Shown piece by piece: positions 24,388-34,800 of a DNA stretch of 64,000 nt. Source of the DNA: Thalassobius sp034670005 (GTDB taxonomy: Bacteria > Pseudomonadota > Alphaproteobacteria > Rhodobacterales > Rhodobacteraceae); NCBI RefSeq assembly GCF_034670005.1, contig NZ_JAXMOH010000007.1, positions 1 through 64,000 of the forward strand, written 5' to 3'. The stretch's first letter is position 1, and each line of letters opens with the position of its first letter. The notes under the pieces were generated by a model. That model saw only the letters and a list, made by a program, of their open reading frames with translations, had not been told where the DNA came from and searched no databases. The position numbers were made by a program, and so were the translations under genes.

Positions 24388-25222
24388 ACCTCTCCGCAGA
24401 AAACCAAACTTCCTGACCCGTGCGACCGGCACCCGTGAATTACGGCGCCAACCCTTGTTTACCGGCCTGTCTTGGTTTGTTCTGCTGCTGCTTTATGCGC
24501 CTATCGCCATCCTGATCGTGTTTTCGTTCAACGACAACCGATCGGTGGTGCGCTGGACCGAATTCAGCCTGCGCTGGTACGCGGCGGCGATGGATAACGG
24601 GGATATCCGGCACGCGGCGGGCATCTCGATCCAGGTGGCGCTGACCGCCACTGTGGTTTCGACGATGATCGCAACCATGGCGGCCCTGGCGACAACACGG
24701 GGCGGCGGTTTTCTTGGCCGGTCGGCGGCCATTGCCCTGATCAATCAACCATTGATGATCCCTGAAATCGTGACTGCGATTGCCACGCTGGCGTTCTTTT
24801 CAATGCTGCGTCAACTGACCGGACTGACCGGGCTGGGCTGGCTTATCCTTGCGCATACGGTGTTCTGTATCCCGTTTGCCTTCATGCCCGTCCGTGCCCG
24901 TCTTGCGGATATGTCCGAGACCTTCGAATCCGCCGCGGCCGACCTCTATGCCACGCCTTGGCAGGCTTTCCGCCATGTGACGCTGCCCTTGCTGATGCCG
25001 GGCATTCTGGCCGGGGCGATGCTGGCTTTCGTGGTGTCGCTGGACGACGTGATCATCACCTTGCTGGTCGCAGGGCCGGGCGAGACGACTTTGCCAATTT
25101 ATATCCTTGGCCAGATCCGCCGCGGCGTCACACCAGAGGTCAACGCGGTATCGACCGTCCTGATCGTGCTGACGGTCGCAATGGTGGCGATGACCTTCCT
25201 GCTTCAACGCAACCGCAAATAA
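24380..25222 (+). CDS. ABC permease, PotC type
   Basis: This is a 280-residue permease with six membrane segments. Family motifs are YAPIAILIVFSFNDNRSVVRW near the N-terminus and the EAA loop ESAAADLYATPWQAFRHVTLPLLMPG, followed by FVVSLDDVIITLLVAGPG. ATG 24380 lies inside the end of the preceding permease gene, so expression should be coupled. It pairs with the PotB-type protein as the heterodimeric channel. Confidence 0.9.
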   Translation: MAEPLRRKPNFLTRATGTRELRRQPLFTGLSWFVLLLLYAPIAILIVFSFNDNRSVVRWTEFSLRWYAAAMDNGDIRHAAGISIQVALTATVVSTMIATMAALATTRGGGFLGRSAAIALINQPLMIPEIVTAIATLAFFSMLRQLTGLTGLGWLILAHTVFCIPFAFMPVRARLADMSETFESAAADLYATPWQAFRHVTLPLLMPGILAGAMLAFVVSLDDVIITLLVAGPGETTLPIYILGQIRRGVTPEVNAVSTVLIVLTVAMVAMTFLLQRNRK

Positions 25223-25272
25223 CCAGAAGCCCGTGCGACACGGGCCAATCCCAACCAACGAGAGGACCTGAA

Positions 25273-26304
25273 ATGAACTCGAAACTATTCAAGGCGGCGG
25301 TCACATCCGTCATCGCCCTAACCGCTGTGCAGGCACAGGCCGAAGGCAAGCTGAACATCTATAACTGGGGCAACTACACCAACCCCGAGATGATCAAGAA
25401 ATTCGAAGCGCAATACGACATAGACGTCACGCTGGATGGCTATGACAGCAATGAAACCATGCTGGCCAAGGTCAAGGAAGGCGGCACCGGCTATGACATC
25501 GTGGTGCCGGGCGATTACATGGTCGCCATCATGGTGGAAGAGGGGCTTCTGGCCGAAATCGATGCCTCGGAAATGGAAAACTTCAAGAATCTCGATCCGA
25601 ACTGGGTCGATGTTTACTGGGATCCGGGCCGCAAATATTCGGTGCCCTATCAGTGGGGAACCACCAGCTTCACCGTGGATGCGGACGTTTACGGCGGCGA
25701 CATCAACACGCTTGAAATCGTGTTCAACCCGCCGGCCGAACTTAAGGGCCGCATCAACATGCTCAACGACATGAACGATGTGATCAACGCCGGTCTGCGC
25801 TATCTGAATTATCCGCGCTGCAACTCGAACCCGGAACAGATGAAAGAGCTTCTGAACCTGTTGGTGAAGGCCAAGGAAGACTGGCGCACGATGGACTATG
25901 CGGTGATCGAAAAACTGACGTCGAAAGATGTCGATCTGTCGCAAAGCTGGAACGGTGCTGCGATGCGTGCGCGCAACGATCGTCCGACCCTGAAATACGC
26001 CTATCCCAAGGAAGGTTTCACCGGCTGGATGGACAATGTGGCGGTGCTGGCTGACGCGCCCAACATGGAAAACGCGAAACTGTTCGTGAATTTCATGATG
26101 GAACCGGAAAACGCGGCCCTGACCTCGAATTTCGCGCGCTATGCCAACGGTGTTCTGGGGTCGGACAAATTCATGGATGCCGAAATGCTGGACGCCCCGG
26201 AAATCGTGATGCCTGCGGATGCACCGGCCCCGGACTTTGTCAAACCCTGCGATCAGGACGTGGTTGAGCTGTACAACAAGGTTTGGACACGCCTGAAGCA
26301 ATAA
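25273..26304 (+). CDS. Periplasmic polyamine-type binding protein, PotD family
   Basis: This 343-residue receptor has a Sec signal ending near VQAQA. The mature protein starts EGKLNIYNWGNYTNPEMIKKFE, the standard PotD-family opening. YDIVVPGDYMVAIMVEEGLL and PYQWGTTSFTVDAD line the binding cleft in relatives. GAGAGGACC precedes the ATG. It closes the operon. Two cysteines (in YPRCNSN and VKPCDQD) could form a disulfide. Substrates of homologues include spermidine, putrescine and other amines, so specificity is open. Confidence 0.9.
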   Translation: MNSKLFKAAVTSVIALTAVQAQAEGKLNIYNWGNYTNPEMIKKFEAQYDIDVTLDGYDSNETMLAKVKEGGTGYDIVVPGDYMVAIMVEEGLLAEIDASEMENFKNLDPNWVDVYWDPGRKYSVPYQWGTTSFTVDADVYGGDINTLEIVFNPPAELKGRINMLNDMNDVINAGLRYLNYPRCNSNPEQMKELLNLLVKAKEDWRTMDYAVIEKLTSKDVDLSQSWNGAAMRARNDRPTLKYAYPKEGFTGWMDNVAVLADAPNMENAKLFVNFMMEPENAALTSNFARYANGVLGSDKFMDAEMLDAPEIVMPADAPAPDFVKPCDQDVVELYNKVWTRLKQ

Positions 26305-26321
26305 TCCAACCCGGCAACAAC

Positions 26322-26346
26322 GTGGTGGCCGCCCCTTGGCCACCAC
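26322..26346 (+). terminator. Hairpin after the binding-protein gene
   Basis: GTGGTGGCC (26322-26330) pairs perfectly with GGCCACCAC (26338-26346) around a 7-base loop, 17 bases past the stop. No T run follows. The downstream hydrolase gene may be reached by read-through. Confidence 0.6.
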
Positions 26347-26400
26347 ACAAATATTGACTGTGGTCCACCCCCTGTGGGCCGCCCAGCGGGAGCGTGCCGA

Positions 26401-27621
26401 ATGCAGCGGACATCAAACAGCCTGAAACCCAAGACAGCGCGGGAAATCGGCATCATGCAGGGCTTTCCGCCGCCGCCGGAAAAGCGGCCGACGCTGGAAA
26501 ATTGGGATCTGGCACCGTTCAACCGCTGGTCCTTCCAGAACATGCGCACCCTGTTTCCCACCGTGGATGTGCGGGCCGGTGGTGGCCCTGTTCGGGGATT
26601 TGACCACGCCGCGCAGGACTTGTCGTCGATACGGTTCGACAGCTTCGACGGGCGGTCCCTGCCGATCAGCGATTGGATTTGGGAAAGCTATACCGACGGT
26701 CTTCTCATTCTTAAGGGCGGGACGGTCGTCACAGAATTTTATGCCAATGATTTCAACTCCGAAGCCGCGCATCTGGGGCAATCGGTTTCAAAATCTGTTA
26801 TCGGGGCCTTGGCTGGTATCCTGCATGGCGAAGGTCTGTTGGATCTGGCCGCCCCGTTGCAGGACATCATTCCCGAACTGAAAGGCACAGGTTACGCGGG
26901 ATGCACGGTGGATCAGGCGCTCGACATGTTGTCGGGGGCGCGGTTCAGCGAAGATTACGGGCTGGCAGGCAGCGACATGACCCGGGTCGACGTCGCCTCT
27001 GGCTGGCGCCCGGTTCGCGACGGTGAAATCAAACCCACGATCCGCGATGTGATCCTGACCTTGCCGCAGGAACGTGCGCACGGGCTCAGTTTTTCCTACC
27101 GGTCGATCGAAACGGATGTGATCGCCTGGGCTTTGGAACGCGTCGGCAGTGCCGATCTTGCCTCCTTGCTGTCCGACAGGATTTGGCGGCATTTGGGGTG
27201 CGAACATGATGGGTTTTTCACGGTTGATGACGCGGGCACCGCGCTGGCCGATGGCGGTTTCAACGCGACGCTGCGCGACTATGCCCGGTTTGGCAAGATG
27301 ATGCTGGACGGTGGCCGGGTGGGCGATCGGCAGGTCGTGCCCGGGGGCTGGATCGACGCCATTTGCGGCGGTGCCGACGCGTCGAAATTCGGCGCACCTT
27401 ACGACCAGTTGTCACCGGACGGGGCCTATCGGCGGTTCTGGTGGGTTCATAATCCCGAACGGGGTGTTTTCATGGCGCGCGGCGTCTTCGGGCAGATGAT
27501 CTTTATCGACCGCAGCGCGGATGTCGTGATCGTCAAACTGTCCAGCTGGCCGGATTACCTGATCCCCTCATTCGGTCAGGATGCCGTCCGCGCCTGCGAA
27601 GCCATCGTCGACGGCCTGTAA
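26401..27621 (+). CDS. Serine hydrolase, beta-lactamase/6-aminohexanoate-dimer hydrolase family
   Basis: This 406-residue protein has the class C beta-lactamase-like fold of NylB-type hydrolases. The catalytic SxxK is in QSVSKSVIG, the Tyr motif is in FSYRSIETDVIAW, and a third element is around ARGVFGQMIFID. It has no signal peptide, so it is probably cytoplasmic, like NylB. The position behind a polyamine-type importer suggests it may hydrolyse an imported amide, which is inference. GCGGGAG lies upstream of ATG 26401; a second in-frame ATG at 26455 starts the conserved part (MQGFPPPPE) and is possible. Confidence 0.8.
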   Translation: MQRTSNSLKPKTAREIGIMQGFPPPPEKRPTLENWDLAPFNRWSFQNMRTLFPTVDVRAGGGPVRGFDHAAQDLSSIRFDSFDGRSLPISDWIWESYTDGLLILKGGTVVTEFYANDFNSEAAHLGQSVSKSVIGALAGILHGEGLLDLAAPLQDIIPELKGTGYAGCTVDQALDMLSGARFSEDYGLAGSDMTRVDVASGWRPVRDGEIKPTIRDVILTLPQERAHGLSFSYRSIETDVIAWALERVGSADLASLLSDRIWRHLGCEHDGFFTVDDAGTALADGGFNATLRDYARFGKMMLDGGRVGDRQVVPGGWIDAICGGADASKFGAPYDQLSPDGAYRRFWWVHNPERGVFMARGVFGQMIFIDRSADVVIVKLSSWPDYLIPSFGQDAVRACEAIVDGL

Positions 27622-27664
27622 AATTCATCCCCGGGCGGGACTGTTCAAGCGGCGCATATGGGCC

Positions 27665-27892
27665 TTGCATCGCAAATTTGCTACCTTCATGGTTTATGCC
27701 ACCCATGACCGGATCGAGGCGATGACATTGGCCACCAGAATTGTCGTGAAGAAGGGCGGCGTGATGCAGCTGATCCCGGTCACGGCGCTTAACCGTAATG
27801 GTCAGGCCTGGCCCGGCACGCCGCATCCGTTGTCTTTTGACCGGAACAAGCTGTCCTGTCTCGCGCCGGATACCGGCAAGTGGCTGAACTGA
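27665..27892 (+). pseudogene. Sugar-type ABC ATPase (MalK/UgpC-like), C-terminal remnant
   Basis: The frame encodes LHRKFATFMVYATHDRIEAMT and LATRIVVKKGGVMQLI, the switch region of a MalK-type ATPase. It then jumps to SFDRNKLSCLAPDTGKWLN, which resembles the extreme C-terminus of such proteins. Both the nucleotide-binding core and most of the regulatory domain are missing. It ends 4 bases before glucokinase. The remnant implies that a sugar ABC transporter once preceded glk. Confidence 0.7.
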
Positions 27893-27896
27893 CCCG

Positions 27897-28814
27897 ATGC
27901 GCTTGGTAGCCGATATCGGCGGGACCAATTCCCGCCTTGCGCTGGCACAGCAGGGTATGGTTCTGCCCGGTACGGCCCACAGCTACTGCAATGATGATTT
28001 TACCGGCTTCGACGCGGTGGCGGACCGGTTTCTGGACGATACCGGCGAGGCGCGGATCGACGAAATCGTGGTGGCGGTGGCGGGGCCGGTGAACGGTACG
28101 CGCGCGCGGTTGACCAACCGTGACTGGCTGTTCGATGCTGACCTGATCACAGCGCGTCTGGCCGGCGCGCAGGTGCGCCTGATCAACGATTTGACCGCTT
28201 TGGGCCATGCCGTCCCGGTGCTGGACGATCAGCAATTGCTCCGGGTTGCACCGGGCATCGTGCCGGACGGACCGATCCGGCAGTCTCTGGTCGTCGGCAT
28301 CGGCACCGGCTTTAATGTCAGCCCGGTGATCCAGTCGGGCGGCGCGGTGCTTTGCCCGAGTGTGGAAATGGGCCACGTGACCCTGCCGGCGGGGATCGGC
28401 GCGGCGCTGGAGGCACGGCAACCGGGGCTGTCCCCGGCGTTTCCGACGGTCGAGGATTGCTTTTCCGGACGCGGCCTGTCCCATCTTTGTGCGGCGCTGA
28501 CCGGACAGGGCGATCTGACGCCTGCACAGATCATCGACGGCTATGGTACTTCTGACGAATTGACCGGGCTGGCCGATTTCTACGGCGATCTGATCGGCTG
28601 GCTGCTGCGAGATCTGCTGTTGGCCTATATGCCGATGGCAGGTATCTATTTCGCTGGCAGCGTGGCCCGCGCGGTGCTGTCGCTGCCTGCCGCCACCCGG
28701 ACGATCGCGACTTTCCGGCAACCGTTGCCTATCGACACCCGGGCGCAATGCCCGCTCTGGATCATCCAGGACGACCGCGCCGGATTGCTGGGATGCAGCA
28801 GGATCGCGTTCTAA
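27897..28814 (+). CDS. glk: Glucokinase
   Basis: This 305-residue cytoplasmic kinase of the bacterial Glk family phosphorylates glucose with ATP. Signatures are VADIGGTNSRLAL (phosphate 1 loop) at the N-terminus, VAGPVNGTRARLTNRDW, INDLTALGHAV with the catalytic Asp, GIGTGFN, and GIYFAGSVARA near the C-terminus. It directly follows the ABC ATPase remnant, so it probably lost an upstream sugar-uptake operon. The ribosome-binding site is poor; translation may rely on the preceding frame, which ends just before the ATG. Confidence 0.9.
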   Translation: MRLVADIGGTNSRLALAQQGMVLPGTAHSYCNDDFTGFDAVADRFLDDTGEARIDEIVVAVAGPVNGTRARLTNRDWLFDADLITARLAGAQVRLINDLTALGHAVPVLDDQQLLRVAPGIVPDGPIRQSLVVGIGTGFNVSPVIQSGGAVLCPSVEMGHVTLPAGIGAALEARQPGLSPAFPTVEDCFSGRGLSHLCAALTGQGDLTPAQIIDGYGTSDELTGLADFYGDLIGWLLRDLLLAYMPMAGIYFAGSVARAVLSLPAATRTIATFRQPLPIDTRAQCPLWIIQDDRAGLLGCSRIAF

Positions 28815-28991
28815 ACGCTTGGTTCCACAGGGATTTCAATGAAAACTATCGGTGCGGGCGTACTGAATGGATACCTCTTGCTTTGGTGGTGCGGGCTGTA
28901 CTTTTGAGATTGAAACGCTCCAAATCTAAGCTTGTTTTGCGCCTCCGGCTGGTCTTAGCTCAATTGAGCAGAGAATTTATCAGGTTATCCG

Positions 28992-31271
28992 ATGGTATCC
29001 TTGGCGGAAGCTGCATTTGAATACGCGCCCTATCCGATGGCTGTGCTGGACCGGACCGGTTCTGTGGTACGGCACAATTCGGCGATGTCCCAGTTTCTGA
29101 ATATCGAAAACGCAGCGCCGACCGGAAACATGCTCACCGCCCTGTGGACTGGACCCGATCCCGAGGGATTGGCAGATTTTCTTCAAAACCTGACGGTTCA
29201 GAACGACGACAGCCTTCTGACATGGGCGGCCCGGACAAACAGCGGTCCCGGCACCGCAATCAGTTTGACCGGGCGTGTAATTGACGACGGCGCAGGCCGA
29301 AACCTGTATCTCATTTCCGTCGATCCGACGGCTCCCCCCGGCAATCAAAACCGGGCGCAATCAGCCGGGCAAACAGATGCAGCCATTCCCCTGAGAACAG
29401 CAACAGATATCGGTTTCTGGTATATCGACTTGAAAACCGGCGAAGGGGGCTGGTCGCAACGCGAGATGCAGTTGCTGGGCTACACAGAAGAGGATTACGA
29501 AGATTTCAGCGAACACCGGCTGGACGTTGTGCATCCGGATGATCGGGACAGAATGTTCAAGGCTATCGAAACGGCCGCCGAAACCGGTGAAACTGGTGAA
29601 ATCGTCCTGCGTATCCGCGATGCCCGAGGCAAATACCGTTCGATACATCACAGCTTCAAGATGGTTTTCGACGATGCGGGCGAACCGTTGCGCCTGGTCG
29701 GAACCGAACATGATCTAACCGAACTCCTTGATGTGCAGGACCGCCTGATCAGGGCCGAAAGCGTCGCCGGAATTGGCACTTGGGAAGTCTCCCTGAAGAC
29801 CGGTGAAATCTATTGGTCGCCCGGTGTCTACAGGCTTCACAACTTCGATCCCGAAACGTTTCAGCCCACACAGGAAAACATTACCAGCGTCTTTCATGAA
29901 GACGACCGCCAACTTTTCCTGAATGCGCGTCAACGCATGATGGTCGACGGCCGCTTGAACAAAGGCGATCACGACGTTGTCCGGCTGCGCATTCTGCAAG
30001 CTGACGGCAGTTTCAGGCATGCAGAATTGAACAGCGCCCATATCCTCGATGATCAAGGTGAAGCCATCGGTCTGATGGGCACGATGCATGACATTGACGA
30101 TCTGGTCAAAACCCAAGCGCAGTTGTTGCAGGCGCAGAAAATGGAAATCGTTGGCAAATTCTCTGGCGGCGTGGCGCATGATTTCAACAATCTTCTGGCA
30201 GTCATCGTCGGCAATCTGGAACTGATACAGGACAGCGAGGACCGGCAGGAAATCGAAGAATGCATCGAGTCCGCTCTGGCCGCTTCGAAACAGGCCAGCG
30301 ACCTGACCCGCAAACTGCTCAGCTTCGCGCGCAAGGCGACGCTGGACCCGCAATCGACCGATCTGAACGGGCTGATCGGCGATATGAAGTCGATGCTAGA
30401 ACGGGTTCTGCCTGATCGCATCGATCTGTCGACCTCTCTCGATGACGCGCTCTGGCCGGTTCATATCGACCGCAGTTCGTTCGAAAGCGCCCTGCTCAAT
30501 CTGGTGATCAACGCCCGCGACGCGATCGGGGACCGCGGGGCGATCACTATCGAGACCGGCAACAAGGTGCTGACCGAGGTCGATATCGACGGCGGGCTCG
30601 ATCATCTGCATCCGGGTCCATATGTCGTGGTTTCGGTGTCCGACAGCGGCGAGGGAATTCCCCCGGAAGTTATGTCGGAAATTTTCACCCCGTTCTTTTC
30701 AACCAAACCAATGCATCAGGGCAGCGGCTTGGGATTGTCGATGGTGCAGGGGTTTGCCGAACAGTCTCAAGGCGGGGTGCGGGTCTATTCCGAACCGGGG
30801 AACGGCACTTCGATCAAGCTGTTCTTCCCCGCCTCGGTGAAGGACACGTCAATCATGAAAATGGCTCAGGCCGGCCTGAACGGGTTCCAGATTGAGGGGA
30901 GGGTTCTGCTGGCTGAAGACAATCCGTCTTTGAACCAGCTATTGCAGCAGAATCTGCATGGTTTCGGGCTTGACTGCATCGCCGCCTCTTCGGGCGATGA
31001 GGCGTTGCAACTCTACAATCTCCATGGTCCGTTCGATCTTCTTTTGACCGATATCGTCATGCCCGGCACGCTCCGGGGGGCGGCTTTGGCGCAGCGGCTG
31101 CGCCAATTTCAACCCGATCTGAAAGTGATCTTCATATCCGGCTTTCCGAACGAAGCAGCGCTTCATGGCAACGTGATTTTGCCGGACGACATCCGGCTGA
31201 TGAAGCCGATCAATAAATCCGATCTGTACCGGGCGCTGCAGCGCGTCTTTGCCATCAACCGCGACGACTGA
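28992..31271 (+). CDS. PAS-domain hybrid histidine kinase
   Basis: This 759-residue protein has no membrane segment. Three PAS-like regions (about 1-110, 135-250, 255-375) precede a dimerisation domain with His near residue 396 (GGVAHDFNNLLAV), an ATPase domain (NLVINARDAI, SDSGEGIPPEV, GSGLGLSMVQGF) and a C-terminal receiver (VLLAEDNPSLN; phospho-acceptor Asp near 687 in LLTDIVMPG). The second and third PAS have FWYIDLKTGEGGWS and TWEVSLKTGEIYWS, like PAS_3 domains. It stands alone with no response regulator beside it, so the output partner is unknown. It converges on putR. Confidence 0.88.
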   Translation: MVSLAEAAFEYAPYPMAVLDRTGSVVRHNSAMSQFLNIENAAPTGNMLTALWTGPDPEGLADFLQNLTVQNDDSLLTWAARTNSGPGTAISLTGRVIDDGAGRNLYLISVDPTAPPGNQNRAQSAGQTDAAIPLRTATDIGFWYIDLKTGEGGWSQREMQLLGYTEEDYEDFSEHRLDVVHPDDRDRMFKAIETAAETGETGEIVLRIRDARGKYRSIHHSFKMVFDDAGEPLRLVGTEHDLTELLDVQDRLIRAESVAGIGTWEVSLKTGEIYWSPGVYRLHNFDPETFQPTQENITSVFHEDDRQLFLNARQRMMVDGRLNKGDHDVVRLRILQADGSFRHAELNSAHILDDQGEAIGLMGTMHDIDDLVKTQAQLLQAQKMEIVGKFSGGVAHDFNNLLAVIVGNLELIQDSEDRQEIEECIESALAASKQASDLTRKLLSFARKATLDPQSTDLNGLIGDMKSMLERVLPDRIDLSTSLDDALWPVHIDRSSFESALLNLVINARDAIGDRGAITIETGNKVLTEVDIDGGLDHLHPGPYVVVSVSDSGEGIPPEVMSEIFTPFFSTKPMHQGSGLGLSMVQGFAEQSQGGVRVYSEPGNGTSIKLFFPASVKDTSIMKMAQAGLNGFQIEGRVLLAEDNPSLNQLLQQNLHGFGLDCIAASSGDEALQLYNLHGPFDLLLTDIVMPGTLRGAALAQRLRQFQPDLKVIFISGFPNEAALHGNVILPDDIRLMKPINKSDLYRALQRVFAINRDD

Positions 31272-31276
31272 TCCTG

Positions 31277-31768
31277 TCAGCTTTCGCTGAGCGGCTCGCC
31301 CCCGGATTCTTTCACCGTCTCCATCGCCACATAGGTCGAACTGGATGCGACATGGGGCAGGGTCGAGATATTTTCGCTCAGAACCCGGCGGTAATCACCA
31401 ATATCGCGCGCCCGCACCTTGATCAGGTAATCGAACCCACCCGCGATCATGTGGCATTCTTCCACTTCGGGGATTTTGCGGATCGCGGCGTTGAACGCAG
31501 ACAGCGCCGCTTCGCGGGTGTCGCTGAGTTTGAGTTCGATAAAGGCGACATGATCCAGCCCCAGCTTCTTGGTCGACAACTGCGCCCGGTAGCCGGTGAT
31601 ATACCCGTCTTTTTCCAACCGCCGGACCCGCGCCAGAACCGGGGTTTTTGACAATCCCACCCGCTGTGCCAGATCGGTCATCGAAACCCGCGCCTCGACC
31701 GACAGAATCTGTAAAATCCGACGGTCGAACCTGTCCAGCCCGGGCAGGGTTTCGGTCTTCTGCGCCAT
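31277..31768 (-). CDS. putR: Lrp/AsnC-family regulator, PutR-like
   Basis: This 163-residue protein has an N-terminal helix-turn-helix (DRRILQILSVEARVSMTDLAQRVGLSKTPVLARVRRLE) and a C-terminal RAM ligand-binding domain (IPEVEECHMIAGGFDYLIKVRARDIGDY). It is divergent from putA with a 120-base gap, the arrangement of PutR in alphaproteobacteria, where it activates putA in response to proline. The ATG at 31768 is chosen because AGGGAA precedes it; an upstream frame from 31837 crosses the promoter. A perfect 13-bp palindrome in the gap is a likely binding site. Confidence 0.85.
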   Translation of the reverse strand: MAQKTETLPGLDRFDRRILQILSVEARVSMTDLAQRVGLSKTPVLARVRRLEKDGYITGYRAQLSTKKLGLDHVAFIELKLSDTREAALSAFNAAIRKIPEVEECHMIAGGFDYLIKVRARDIGDYRRVLSENISTLPHVASSSTYVAMETVKESGGEPLSES

Positions 31769-31806
31769 TGGTCCAAGTTCCCTGACTAGTATGGTCTTAT
31801 TGACTG

Positions 31807-31819
31807 GGAATTTAATTCC
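31807..31819. promoter_or_regulatory. Candidate PutR operator
   Basis: GGAATT-T-AATTCC is a perfect AT-rich palindrome centred between putR and putA, of the kind bound by Lrp-family proteins. The surrounding 60 bases are unusually AT-rich for this window. Confidence 0.5.
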
Positions 31820-31888
31820 TATGGACGAAAAGAACAATATTTTTGCGATATCATTATCGAAACGTTACCCTAGCTTCCCGAGGCCAGC

Positions 31889-34800
31889 ATGATCGACCTT
31901 GACCCCCGTTGGGACCGCAATAAACGCCAGAATGAAACCGAAACCGTTTCCGCGCTGATCGCGCAGGCGGATCTGGATGCCGCCGCGCGAAAAGCGATTT
32001 CCACCCGCGCGGCCAAGCTGGTCACCCGTATTCGCAACGACGCGGCACCGGGGCTGATGGAGGTGTTTCTGGCCGAATACGGCTTGTCCACCGATGAAGG
32101 CATCGCGCTGATGTGTCTGGCCGAAGCGCTGCTCAGGGTGCCCGATTCCGTCACCATCGACGCGTTGATCGAAGACAAGATCGTGCCGTCAGACTGGGGC
32201 AAGCATCTGGGCCATTCGGCTTCACCGCTGGTCAATGCCTCGACCTGGGGTCTGATGCTGACCGGGCGGGTGCTCAAGGCTGATGCGCCGGGACTGGCAG
32301 GCAATCTGCGCCACGCGGTCAAGCGGTTGGGCGAACCGGTGATCCGTACCGCCGTGGGGCGCGCAATGCGTGAAATGGGCCGTCAATTCGTGCTGGGTCA
32401 GGACATCAAATCCGCCATGGATCGCGCCAGAGGGCAGGAAGCCAAGGGCTATACCTATTCCTACGACATGCTTGGCGAAGCGGCGATGACGATGGAAGAT
32501 GCCGAACGCTATACGGTGTCTTATGCCACCGCGATCGAAGTGATCGCCAAGGGCTGCACGCATTCCGATATCCGCTCCAATCCCGGGATTTCGGTCAAAC
32601 TCTCGGCGCTGCATCCGCGCTATGAGGTCGCCAAAACAGACCGTGTGATGGATGAACTGGTGCCGGTGCTGCGCGATCTGGCCCGGAGGGCGGCAAAGGC
32701 TGGCATGGGGTTCAATATCGACGCCGAAGAAGCCGACCGTCTTGGCCTGTCGCTGAAAGTGATCGAAGCCGTGCTTGCCGATCCCGAACTGGCGGGCTGG
32801 GACGGGTTCGGCGTGGTGGTGCAGGCCTATGGCCGCCGCGCCTCGGACGTTCTGGACGGGCTTTACGAACTGGTCAGCCGACTGGACCGCCGGATCATGG
32901 TACGACTGGTCAAGGGCGCGTACTGGGATACCGAAATCAAACATGCGCAGGTCGAAGGGTTGACAGATTTCCCGGTATTCACCCGGAAATCTGCCACCGA
33001 TGTCAGCTATATCGCCAATGCGCGTAAACTGTTGCGGATGACCGACCGGATTTATCCGCAATTCGCCACCCATAACGCCCATACCGTGGCTGCCGTGCTG
33101 GAAATGGCTCAGGGCCTGCCACGCGATACCTTTGAATTCCAGCGCCTGCACGGCATGGGGGAAGCGCTGCACGATCTGGTGCTGCGGGACGAAGCCACCA
33201 AGTGCCGGATCTACGCGCCGGTCGGTGCACATCGTGATTTGCTGGCCTATCTGGTGCGGCGGCTGCTGGAAAACGGCGCCAATTCTTCCTTCGTAAATCA
33301 GATCGTCGACGAAGACATCCCCGCCGACACCGTCGCCGCCTGTCCCTTTGCCCAGCACGAGCGGGAAATGGCAGCACACGGACCTACAATCGCCACCGGC
33401 CCAGAACTGTTCGGGACGCGGCGCAATTCCGCGGGCTTTGACCTGTTCGACGTGACCGAACTGGCCCGCATCGACGAAGCCCGCAGCAACGATTTTCCGA
33501 CCAGTGCCGAACCGCTGATCGCCGGTCCGTTGCAGGGATCTGCCCCGGTGAAGGCCACAAACCCCGCCACCGGCGACGTGATCGGCAAGGTCGTCACCGC
33601 CAACGCCAAGGATGTCGAAACCGCGCTGGCGGCGGCGCGGCCCTGGGCCGCCCCGGCGGTCAAACGCGCCGCCACCCTGCATCGGGTGGCCGATCTTTAT
33701 GAACAGAATTTCGGTGAAATTTTCGCCCTGCTGGCGCGAGAAGCGGGCAAGACGCTGATGGATGCGGTTGGCGAATTGCGCGAAGCGGTCGATTTCCTGC
33801 GCTATTATGCGGTGCAGGCGGAAAAGCTGGAACATCCGGCGCGTGGTGTGTTCACCTGTATCAGCCCGTGGAATTTCCCGCTGGCCATCTTCACCGGTCA
33901 AATCGCGGCGGCGCTGGCGGCTGGAAACGGTGTGCTGGCCAAACCCGCCGAAACCACGCCGCTGATCGCCTCCTTCGCGGTCCGCCTGATGCACAAGGCC
34001 GGTGTCCCTGCCTCGGCGCTGCAATTGTTGCCGGGCGAAGGCCGGGTGGTTGGCCGGGCGCTGACCTCGGACCCTCGGATTTCTGGCGTGGCCTTTACCG
34101 GCTCAACCGCGACGGCGCGAATGATCCAGGCCGCAATGGTTGAAAACATGGCTCCCGGCGCGCCTTTGATCGCCGAAACCGGGGGGCTGAACGCGATGAT
34201 CGTGGACAGCACCGCCTTGCCCGAACAGGCGGTGCGCGACATCGTCGCCTCGGCGTTCCAGTCAGCCGGTCAGCGCTGTTCGGCCCTGCGCTGCCTTTAT
34301 GTGCAGGAAGATGTCGAACCGGCTTTCCGCAAAATGCTGATTGGCGCGATGAACGAACTGGAACTGGGCGATCCGTGGGCGCTGGAAACCGATATCGGGC
34401 CGGTGATCACCGAAACAGCCCGCGCCGATATCGACGGCTATATCGCCGAGGCACAAAGAACCGGGCGCCTGCTGCACGCTCTGACGACGCCGAACCGGGG
34501 CAACTTCGTCGCGCCGACACTGATCCGGGTCAACGGCATTGCCGATCTGGAAAAGGAAGTGTTCGGCCCGGTGCTGCACCTTGCGACCTTCAAGGCTAGC
34601 AAGGTCGACAAGGTCATCGCAGACGTCAACGCCACCGGCTATGGGCTGACCTTCGGGCTGCACACCCGGATCGACACACGGGTGCAGGACATTGCCGACA
34701 GCGTGAATGCCGGCAATATCTACGTAAATCGCAATCAGATCGGTGCCATCGTCGGCAGTCAGCCCTTTGGTGGCGAGGGCCTGTCGGGCACCGGCCCGAA

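Noticed and set aside
32222..34024. 600-codon minus-strand frame opposite putA
   Set aside because: putA is unmistakable on the plus strand. The antisense frame has no ribosome-binding site or family and mirrors high-GC codon bias.
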